Origin: Candidatus Polarisedimenticola svalbardensis
GTDB lineage: Bacteria > Acidobacteriota > Polarisedimenticolia > Polarisedimenticolales > Polarisedimenticolaceae
Direction of reading: 5' to 3'
Assembly (NCBI GenBank): GCA_014764515.1
Contig: JACXWD010000019.1
Span: 1-56,960, forward strand
DNA length: 56,960 nucleotides
Under the pieces are notes generated by a model, which made no database searches, was not told the DNA's origin, and saw only the letters and a program-made list of their open reading frames with translations. Made by a program: the position numbers and the translations under genes. This document shows positions 38,070 to 46,100 of this stretch, piece after piece. Position 1 is the first letter of the stretch. Each line of letters opens with the position of its first letter.

Positions 38070-39112
38070 GACGACCAGCGGAAGCCGAACCGGTCCGGTG
38101 ACGGTTTCAGTGGGCTGGCAGGGAGTTCGGCCGGCAGGTCCCTGCTGTTGTAGATCGATGGAGCGACGTCGTTCGCCTCGTCGGCATGGAACAGGCTGGC
38201 CAGGTACTGGATCTGACCCCGTCCCGGGCCGAGTTCGAACTGCCCGCCACCGTACATCCGGATGCCGCGGGATTCGCAATACCGGTAGACAGCCAGCAGT
38301 TCGGAGAGTGGTCCGAATCTGGACGGCTTGATATTGATGCAGCGGGGCTGGAACGGCAGGGCGTCGATGTCACTCTCCGAATGGAGGATCGCATCCCAGG
38401 TGATCCGGGCTCCGTAGGGGCCCAGGGCGGCTGCCGGTTCTGTTTCCCAGGCCGGGTCTTCAATCCAGGCATCCGGGAGCCCTGCGGCTACCAGGCGGTA
38501 GCGACCCGGATCTGCTGCAGGGCCCTTGAATGAACCGCGGTACTGTCCCTTCAGGTCCACCACCGCTACGGCATCCAGAGCAGCCAGTTCTCTTATGGTC
38601 TCTGCGGTCCAGGAATCGGACAGGTCGATCTTGAACTGCATGCCCGGGCATATTTTAAGGATCGTTCGGATCCTGGCCGTAGAGGGTGGTTCTCCCAGGC
38701 CTAGTGAAACGGCGAATCGGACCGGGTGACGGGATCTCCCCAGCGCCTTCGCCAGGGTGGTCCGGTTTTGTCTCAGGGCCAGGTCCAGTGCGGCGGACTC
38801 GAACGCCCAGCGCCTGTAGTTCCGGCTGGCCGGGCTGTCCGGAGGAGCCGGGAACAGGTCCAGGCCCTCAAGGAGATTCGAGAAACGGTCCAGGGTCGTG
38901 CTGCCCTGCAATGGGAGAACCGGTCCCTGGGCCTGGAATGCAACCTGCTCATCTCCTTCATAGGTGACGTCTTCGCCCAGACCGGCTTCGCCCTCTCCGA
39001 AAATACGGATTACCGTGGTGCGCCGGGTCCAGCCTCCAGGAGTATCCAGTTGGAGCGGTTCCAGAGAGTAGCCTTCGATTTCCAGTTTCAGGTCGGCAAG
39101 GCGGTCGTACAT
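38066..39112 (-). CDS. Enolase-superfamily protein (mandelate racemase/OSBS-like)
   Basis: 348-residue enzyme of the enolase superfamily. ATG 39112 lies 4 nt after the ATP-grasp stop, so the two genes form one unit. The capping domain spans about residues 1-130. The barrel has a Lys in GMQFKIDLSD, metal-ligand candidates Asp in AVVDLKGQYRG, Glu in DAWIEDPAWE and Asp in RITWDAILHS, and a second Lys in CINIKPSRFGPLSE, so both sides of the active site seem intact. The end, MYGGGQFELGPGRGQIQYLA, is typical. Such enzymes abstract a proton alpha to a carboxylate (epimerase, dehydratase or synthase). The exact reaction is unknown. Confidence 0.8.
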   Translation of the reverse strand: MYDRLADLKLEIEGYSLEPLQLDTPGGWTRRTTVIRIFGEGEAGLGEDVTYEGDEQVAFQAQGPVLPLQGSTTLDRFSNLLEGLDLFPAPPDSPASRNYRRWAFESAALDLALRQNRTTLAKALGRSRHPVRFAVSLGLGEPPSTARIRTILKICPGMQFKIDLSDSWTAETIRELAALDAVAVVDLKGQYRGSFKGPAADPGRYRLVAAGLPDAWIEDPAWETEPAAALGPYGARITWDAILHSESDIDALPFQPRCINIKPSRFGPLSELLAVYRYCESRGIRMYGGGQFELGPGRGQIQYLASLFHADEANDVAPSIYNSRDLPAELPASPLKPSPDRFGFRWSS

Positions 39113-39116
39113 CGAT

Positions 39117-39977
39117 TCAGCGGGTCCCGGCCCGGTCCAGGCGGTTCCGGATGCCGGCGACCAACCGACCGAGGGCGGCAGGGCACTGGGGGAAGAACAG
39201 GGACGGCTCAATCAGTTCGACCTCCATCACCACAGGTTCGCCCTCCGGTCCCGGCGCCATGTCGATCCTGGCATAGAGCGGTTCGGCGTCGATGGCGCCT
39301 ACCGCCCGGCCGGCAAGGGCGAGTTCAGCGTCGGATATCTCCATGGCGTCGGAGACCGATTCGTCCTCTCCCGAAAACCTCGGTGTCTTGCGGACCGCAT
39401 GGGTCACATCCCCGTCGATCCAGACCAGCGCCCGTTCCCCGTGCCCTTCCACCGAAGGCAGGTACAGCTGAACCAGGGCATCTCCATCCGCTGCCAGTTC
39501 CCGCAGATGCTGCTCGCCCAGGTCGGTCTGGCCGGGTCCGATTTTTAGGGTTCTGTACGACGCGGCGGATATCGCCGGTTTCACCACCACCTGATTCCAG
39601 CCCCGCTGGTCCAGGATCGCGTGGAGAGGCCGGTTGGAGCCCTGCTCAACCAGTTCGGTAGGGGCCACCGGAATCCCTGCCTCCTCCAGCTTCAGCAGGT
39701 AGCGTTTATGGACGTTCCACTGCACCACCTCAAGGGGGTTCCAGAGGTCGGACAGCCGGGCGGCTTTCGCTGTCCACTCCATGAATTCCCTCGGAAACTG
39801 GGGGTAATTCCAGGTCGACCGCAGCAAGGTCAACCTTGCCCGGGACCAGTCCACATCCGGGTCGTCCCAGGCCAGGAATCCGGCCTCCAGCCCGGCGGCG
39901 GCCAGGGCCTCCACCAGGGGTTCGGCATCGAAATCAGGTTCGGGAAGGGTCTTGCAGGTAGCCAGTGCAACATCCAT
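39117..39977 (-). CDS. RimK/glutathione synthetase-like ATP-grasp protein
   Basis: 286-residue ATP-grasp ligase. It begins MDVALATCKTLPEPDFDAEP; a start 12 codons upstream (40013) is also possible because AGGA lies next to it. Core motifs are VVVKPAISAASYRTLKIG (ATP-binding Lys), LVQLYLPSVEGHGERALVWI, THAVRKTPRF and the metal-binding end EPLYARIDMA plus VMEVELIEPSLFF. This is the pattern of DcsG-like proteins and other unassigned ATP-grasp enzymes that couple ATP to amide or peptide-like bond formation. It is translated with the enolase-superfamily gene 4 nt downstream, so the pair may act on one metabolite. Substrates are unknown. Confidence 0.82.
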   Translation of the reverse strand: MDVALATCKTLPEPDFDAEPLVEALAAAGLEAGFLAWDDPDVDWSRARLTLLRSTWNYPQFPREFMEWTAKAARLSDLWNPLEVVQWNVHKRYLLKLEEAGIPVAPTELVEQGSNRPLHAILDQRGWNQVVVKPAISAASYRTLKIGPGQTDLGEQHLRELAADGDALVQLYLPSVEGHGERALVWIDGDVTHAVRKTPRFSGEDESVSDAMEISDAELALAGRAVGAIDAEPLYARIDMAPGPEGEPVVMEVELIEPSLFFPQCPAALGRLVAGIRNRLDRAGTR

Positions 39978-40067
39978 GGGGCCTAGGGTAACTGAAAAAT
40001 CAATTCTGGACATTTCCTGCGCTTTCGACGTATTTATTATCGAGTCCTGTGGGGGGGAGTAGGTTTT

Positions 40068-41297
40068 TTGAAGCAGAAATTCCAGCCTGATCCGAACCTG
40101 GACCGCCTCATCAAACGGTTGAACGAGGCGGCCAGGGAGACCGGCGACGAGCCGGAGATGGAGATCCCTGCACCGACCGTCCGGGAGCGGCAGGAAGTGC
40201 CGGTTACCGGATGGGAGCTCCCTGCCGTCGGGTTTGACGAGCGGGATGAGATCGGGCGGTTGCTGAAAGCAGCCCGGGACCGGGACGCCTCGGACCTTCT
40301 GATCGTTGCCGGAAGCCCTGCCATGATCCGGATCAACGGCGCCCTGTCACCGACAGGCGACCCGCTCACCGAGGAGGAGACCCGGACCCTGTGCGGCGAT
40401 ATCCTCCCACGGGAACGACGCCAGATCCTGTCCGACACCGGATCGGTGGACTTCGCGTTCACCCGACCGGGCCTGGGCAGGTTCCGTTGCAACCTCCACC
40501 GCCAGCGGGGGAGCTGGGCGGCGGCGATCCGGTTGCTTCCCAAGTCTCCACCAGGTTTTGAGGAGTTGAATCTTCCGCCGGTCCTGGACCGGATCGTGGC
40601 ACTCAACCACGGGCTGGTGCTGGTCACCGGTCCTACCGGTTCTGGGAAGTCCACCACCCTGGCCTCCATGCTCAGCCAGATCCTGGAGCAGAGACGGCTC
40701 CACGCCATCACCATCGAAGACCCGGTGGAGTACGAGCACAGCTCGTCCCTGTCACTGGTGGAACATGTAGAGGTCGGGCGAGACGCCGCGACCTTCCCCA
40801 AGGCGCTCCGGGCTGCTCTGAGGCAGGACCCGGATGTCCTTCTGGTCGGCGAGATGCGGGACCCGGAATCGATCGCCATGGCGATCACCGCCGCCGAAAC
40901 CGGACACCTGGTGCTGTCCACCCTGCACACCGGCGATGTGGCCCAGTCGATCAACCGGATCGTAGACAGCTTTCCGCCGGAACAGATTGAAACCGTGAGA
41001 ACCCAGTTGTCCATTTCACTGGCGGCAGTGCTTTCCCAGCACCTCATCCCCCGGATCGACGGGGAAGGCAGGGTGCCGGCGGTGGAGATCATGTTCGCCA
41101 CCGACGCGGTCCGGAACATGATCCGGTCCGGCAAGATCGAGCAGCTTCGCAGCCAGGTCGGGATGGAGAAGAGAAACGGCAGCATCCCCCTGGATCACAG
41201 TCTTGCTTCCCTTGTCCAGCGCAAGCTGATCAGTGAAAATGATGCCCGGCTGCGCGCCAGGAACCCGCTGGAGCTGGACGCGCTACTTATTCCGTAG
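40068..41297 (+). CDS. PilT/PilU-type twitching motility ATPase
   Basis: 409-residue retraction-type secretion ATPase. It starts at TTG 40068, preceded by a G-rich stretch with GGGGGAG and AGG; no ATG or GTG is better placed. A 55-residue Pro/Glu-rich extension precedes the PAS-like domain (LLKAARDRDASDLLIVAGSP). The ATPase domain has Walker A GPTGSGKST (from about residue 188), the Asp box TIEDPVEYEH, Walker B DVLLVGEMRDPE and the His box GHLVLSTLHTGDVAQS. The AIRLLP-like AAIRLLPKSPP segment is close to PilT. No other pilus genes lie nearby, so it is an orphan copy. It overlaps the convergent sulfatase-like gene by 15 bp. Confidence 0.9.
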   Translation: MKQKFQPDPNLDRLIKRLNEAARETGDEPEMEIPAPTVRERQEVPVTGWELPAVGFDERDEIGRLLKAARDRDASDLLIVAGSPAMIRINGALSPTGDPLTEEETRTLCGDILPRERRQILSDTGSVDFAFTRPGLGRFRCNLHRQRGSWAAAIRLLPKSPPGFEELNLPPVLDRIVALNHGLVLVTGPTGSGKSTTLASMLSQILEQRRLHAITIEDPVEYEHSSSLSLVEHVEVGRDAATFPKALRAALRQDPDVLLVGEMRDPESIAMAITAAETGHLVLSTLHTGDVAQSINRIVDSFPPEQIETVRTQLSISLAAVLSQHLIPRIDGEGRVPAVEIMFATDAVRNMIRSGKIEQLRSQVGMEKRNGSIPLDHSLASLVQRKLISENDARLRARNPLELDALLIP

Positions 41298-43181
41298 CAT
41301 CTCCAGGGCCCGGCGAGGCCCTTCGGCGTACGGGTTCAGTTCCAGCGCTCTTCGGAAGCCGGCCATGGCCCCTTCCACATCCCCGGTCTTGAGAAGCAGA
41401 ACGCCCAGTTCGGCCTCTACGTCCGGATCCTGCACACCGTTATCCCGGGCCCTGCGGAGCAGTTTTGCCGCGCCGGCGTTATCTCCGGATCGCATGAGAA
41501 AAGCTGCGTAGTTCAGGTAGGCGTCGGCGAACCGGGGCTGCAGCTTCAGGGCCTGTTCGTAAGCTTCCACAGCTTTCGTCTTTTGCCCTCCCATCGCCCG
41601 GGCGTTGGCCAGGTTGAACCAGACCAGGCTGTCTTCCGGCGCAAGGTCCCGGGCCATGAGGCAGGCATTGGCCGCCTGCTCCGGACGCTGCATCGCCAGG
41701 TTGCAACCGGCCAGGGTCAGGAGGGCCGGTACGTTGTCCGGATTCCTGGCCAGCAGGCGACGCAATGCGTCGATTCCCGGTTCCGGTTTTCCCGAATTGC
41801 ACATCCTCCGACCGGACTCGAGATCCTGGACCCAGCGGATGCCGTCCTTCGGGTCGATAAGCGGCCGTTCCGGATCCCGGTCGCCGGTGCCCGACCCTCC
41901 CAGGTAGCCCAGGGATTCCAGGGCCGCCCTTCGTTCCGGATCGATGTCGGCCGGGTCTGGTTCGCCGCCCTGGTCCTGGCCCAGTCTTGCAGCCAGTGTC
42001 GATCGGAGTTTGCGGGCGGTGCGGGTCACCTTCCCCGTCGGTTTGCCGCCGTCGGTCGGGTGGAGCAGATCGGCTGTTTCCAGAGGGGCAGCATCCAGGT
42101 CGTACAACTCCGGCCTGGGAAGATCGATGTACTTGGCGCCGTCTTTTACCAGCGCCCTGGGCGGTTCCCAGCCATAGGCGTAGCGGCCGTACATCGATTC
42201 CAGTTCGTACGCCGCCTTCCAGGACACCGGACTTGCCGGGCTGCCGCGGAACAGGGAGGTAGTGGAACGGCCGTCGGTGCCCGGCAGGGGAGGGAGGTCC
42301 AGCAGTTCCAGGAGCGTCGGCGCCAGGTCCACAAGGCCGACCCTCTCTGCCACCTTGCGGCCGGCAGGCACGCCGTGCCCGGCCAGTATCAACGGTACGT
42401 GCTGGGTGCTCTGGTAGATGAACACCCCGTGGCTGTCTTCACCGTGTTCTCCCAGGGACTCGCCATGATCCCCGGCCACCGCTACGACCAGCGTGCCGGC
42501 TTTCGCTTCCACCGCCTTCAGGAGCCGGCCAATCTCGTGGTCCATGAAGGCGATTTCACCGTCGTAGGGGCTGTCTTTGAAACGGCTGCGATACGGTTGC
42601 GGCGGAACATACGGCAGGTGAGGGTCGAACAGGTGCACCCACAGGAAGAAGGGCGGCTGGAGGGCGGGCAGGTCTTCCAGCACCGCATCCACCACCTGGC
42701 TGGCGGCCCGCTCCTTGTAATCGAAAGCGGTCCGTTCACCGATCCGGACCGTATCGTCGTAGATGCTGAAACCGCGAGCCAGGCCGGCGCTGCGGTCCAG
42801 TACCACCGATCCGACCCATGCCCCGGTGGACCAGCCGGCCCTGGACAAGCGGTCGGCCAGGAGCGGTACCCCAGGGTCCACGGTGAAGTTCAGGTTGTCC
42901 CGCGCCCCGTGGCGCCGGGGGACCAGCCCGCTGAATATGCTGGCGTGGCTGGGCAGTGTCAGGGGCGCCGGGCTTATGGCGTTCTCGAACAGGACGCCCC
43001 GGGTGGCGAGGCGGTCCAGGTTCGGGGTGGCCGCCGCCTCGGCTCCATAACAGCCGAGATGGTCGGCCCGGGTTGTGTCCATGGTGATGATGAGCACCGA
43101 TGGAACAGGTTCCGGTTCCTGACACACTGCGACGATCGCCAGGGTGGCGCCCAGGACCGCCGCAGTGATGATTCGGATCAT
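41283..43181 (-). CDS. Sulfatase-like (alkaline phosphatase superfamily) protein with TPRs
   Basis: 632-residue exported protein. A short hydrophobic N-terminus (IITAAVLGATLAIVAVC) could be a lipoprotein signal. The catalytic domain has the metal site ITMDTTRADHLGCYG, the nucleophile region SPAPLTLPSHASIFSGL, FLWVHLFDPHLPYVPP, and VAGDHGESLGEHGE. The Cys or Ser that becomes formylglycine in true sulfatases is replaced by Thr (TLPSH), as in phosphoglycerol or ethanolamine-phosphate transferases, so sulfate ester cleavage is doubtful. The C-terminal 170 residues are TPR-type repeats (LVWFNLANARAMGGQKTKAV, FADAYLNYAAFLMRSGDNAG). It lies 9 nt after the large metalloprotease gene and may be co-transcribed with it. 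Confidence 0.85.
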   Translation of the reverse strand: MIRIITAAVLGATLAIVAVCQEPEPVPSVLIITMDTTRADHLGCYGAEAAATPNLDRLATRGVLFENAISPAPLTLPSHASIFSGLVPRRHGARDNLNFTVDPGVPLLADRLSRAGWSTGAWVGSVVLDRSAGLARGFSIYDDTVRIGERTAFDYKERAASQVVDAVLEDLPALQPPFFLWVHLFDPHLPYVPPQPYRSRFKDSPYDGEIAFMDHEIGRLLKAVEAKAGTLVVAVAGDHGESLGEHGEDSHGVFIYQSTQHVPLILAGHGVPAGRKVAERVGLVDLAPTLLELLDLPPLPGTDGRSTTSLFRGSPASPVSWKAAYELESMYGRYAYGWEPPRALVKDGAKYIDLPRPELYDLDAAPLETADLLHPTDGGKPTGKVTRTARKLRSTLAARLGQDQGGEPDPADIDPERRAALESLGYLGGSGTGDRDPERPLIDPKDGIRWVQDLESGRRMCNSGKPEPGIDALRRLLARNPDNVPALLTLAGCNLAMQRPEQAANACLMARDLAPEDSLVWFNLANARAMGGQKTKAVEAYEQALKLQPRFADAYLNYAAFLMRSGDNAGAAKLLRRARDNGVQDPDVEAELGVLLLKTGDVEGAMAGFRRALELNPYAEGPRRALEMLRNK

Positions 43182-43190
43182 ACCCGCCGT

Positions 43191-46100
43191 TCAGTCGCCT
43201 TCCTGGCCGCAGGCGTTCACGCCCCGGACCTGGTAGTAGTAGTTGCCGGCGCCGACGCCGCTACCGATATCCTCGTACAGGATACCCCCGGCATCGCCCA
43301 GAAGCCCGAAGGTTGCCGGATCGGCGCTGAGGGAGCGGTAAACCCGATAGCCGGTCGCCGCCGGAACCGCGTCCCAGTCCAGTCGGACGTGAGCGTCACC
43401 CACCAGGTCAAGCCGCAGGGAGTCGATGGCTGCCGGAACCGCCTGGGTGGTGGTCTCGGAAACCTGGACGGTGCGGTCGTTGCCGTCGATAGCGCCGGAA
43501 TTGTTCGGCCCGCTTCCGCAGGTTTCATCGCTCTCTGCCCGGACCAGGTAATACAGCACCGTATCGTTCGGAGCGGTAAGGTCGTTGTACGACAGGGTCG
43601 TGAGTCCCGACGCGATCAGGTTCCCGGCGGAAGGGATGAACCCGGGGGCGGTGTCCCGGTACAGCGCGTAGCTGCCCACTCCTCCCGAGCCCCAGGCCAC
43701 GGCCTGCTCCCAGGATACGGTCACACCGCTGGAGCCGCAGGCGTCGTTGTCCACCGCCGAGACGGCGCCGGCGAAGGACGGCGGCGTGGCGCAGGATCCG
43801 CACTCGCCGAAGTCCGGCAGGGAGCCGTCCTTGAAGATGATGTCGTCCACGTTCCAGCCGGAGTACGCATCCTGCCCGTTGGAAGCCTGCTGGAACTCCA
43901 GTTGTACCGTGGCGGCCCCGTCGAGGAAGTTGGAGAGATCGACGGTCTCGGCCTGGAACGAGGACTCACTGGTAACCTCGCCCTGGCTGCGGAAGGCCGG
44001 CCGGCCGACCCCGTCCGCCGTGAACCAGAGCGCCGCTTCGTCGCCGAAGCCGTTGTTCAACCTGCGCTGGTATATCAGAACGGTGTTGGTCCAGGTCGTG
44101 CCGTCATAGACAGGCGAGTGGGCCGACTCGTTGACCAGTGATTCGTAGTCGTAGGGATTTGTGCCCAGGCCGGTAAGGTCGTGGCCAAGCACCTTGTCGT
44201 TGTTGTACGCCACAATCGGGTCCGAATTGCCGCTGGATCCTCCACCACCCTGGGGGATGTCGATTTCCCATTCTCCTTCCAGGGTCCATCCGGCGGTGCC
44301 GTTCTCAAAATCTTCGAGAACGTACAGTCCCGGTATGTCCCAGGTGCTGAACAGGAACGGCTGGCCGTTGTTGTCGGCTACTGTGGTATTGCCGTAGCTG
44401 TCGGTGCTTGAGACACGGAACCAGATCGGTTCGCAAAGGTGGAACCGGCTGATCGGCAGGTCGTGTGTGATCCGTAGAGGGGCTCTGGTGGCGACCTCAC
44501 CCAGGGCCGGGGTCGTGCCCCATTCGATGAGCCGGTCGGCAAGCTCGTCGGTTTCCCAGCTGAAAGTCGCCCGGCTGTTGGTCAGCGAGTTCACGTTCAG
44601 TTTGGTGATGGCGGGGCCGGCACAGTCCAGCACCGCCGTGTCGAACGAGGTGGCCGGATTGCCGGAGCCGTCATCCGAGTCCAGGTAGGTGGCGGTCATC
44701 AGGTCACCGTCTGCTGCCTGGAGGGTCCCATCGGTGGCGGGCGTCCCGGTGGCGGTGCTGATGGTTCCGGAAAACACCGCTGTGTTCGGACCGGTTTCGG
44801 TCAGGGTCAGAACCTCGCCGCCGGGCTCGGTGCTGCCGGTGACGCTCACCACCACCGATTCGCTGCTGCCGGTGTCCTGGTTCAGGTCCAGGTCGGTAAC
44901 CCGGATTACGGCGGTGTCGCTGCAGGAGTAGACCGGTTCCAGGATGATGACCTGTCCGGCGTGGCAGGGCTGAAGTCCCTGACCCAGATCGCCCAAGGTT
45001 TCAAAGTTGTACCAGGCGCCGCCGTTGTCGTCTACCGCCACGTTGCCGGCGGTATCGGTGGACCGGACCTCGTAGTAGTACAGGGTGCATTCGGCGAGTC
45101 CGGTGAGCAGAACCTGGTGATCGGTGGTGCCGGCGGTGCCGCTGTTCATGTTCCCCGGGGGGGTGCCTTCGTCCCAGGCCAGTTCGCTGTCGGAAATCTC
45201 GTTGGTGGTCCAGGTTACCGTGGCGGAGGAACCGGTTATGTTCTGTTCGCCCACGTTGCTGATAACCGGGAAGACGCAATCAGCCTGGGCGCTGCTCTGC
45301 ACCGGGATGTTGCTGCCGCCGTTGCCGTCGTCTTCGTCGGTGTATTCGGCGGTGATCGTTCCGGCGTCGGCAACGCTCAACTGGCCGTCTGCAGCCGCCG
45401 GGCCGGAGGTCGTGAACAGGGATCCGATGAATTTCCCTGAACCGGCCAAGGTCTCTACCAGGAGGACGGTTTCGGGAGTTGGCTCGGAGTCGGACCAGAT
45501 GGCGATACTCATGGTTCCGGCGCTGTGGTTGGCATCGGTTACCTGCAGAACGATCTCGTTGCTGCAGCCGTATTTCGGCTGATCGAATTTGACCCGACCG
45601 GCCAGAGGCTGGGCTGAAGCTTCCACGCAGGCCGACAGGGTGCCGGTGCAGGCGGAATTCGCCCCGACCGGCTCGACCCGGTAGAACGCCGGGAAGTCGT
45701 TGGCCAGTTCATCGTCCAGATAGGTTGTCGCCGTGACCTCGGCCAGAGGAACCTGGGAACGGTCACATCCGTGCTCGTTGCGGTAGATACGGTAGGAAGA
45801 CGCACCGGCCACCGGATCCCAGGTCAGCTCGACGGTGTTGGTCAATGATCGGGTAGTCACCACCGGCGCCGCAAGTGAGGGGCAGGAACCGGAATTCTGG
45901 TTCTCGGCGTCAACCGCCGATCCGCAGGCGATGTCGTGGCGGTCGAAGGCGGCGAATATCGCCGCAGCGTGGGGTGTGCCGTTGCTCAGATCGCCGTCGT
46001 CGTCATCCTGAACCCGTAACTGGTGGTACCAGGAGGTCGTGCCGCAACTGTCGGAATCAGGCAGGGTGCAGTTGAACGCGTTGCCGCCGGATCCGGGCCG

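Noticed and set aside
41583-44141. 852-codon open frame on the plus strand
   Set aside because: It is antisense to the sulfatase-like and metalloprotease genes and has no recognisable domain.
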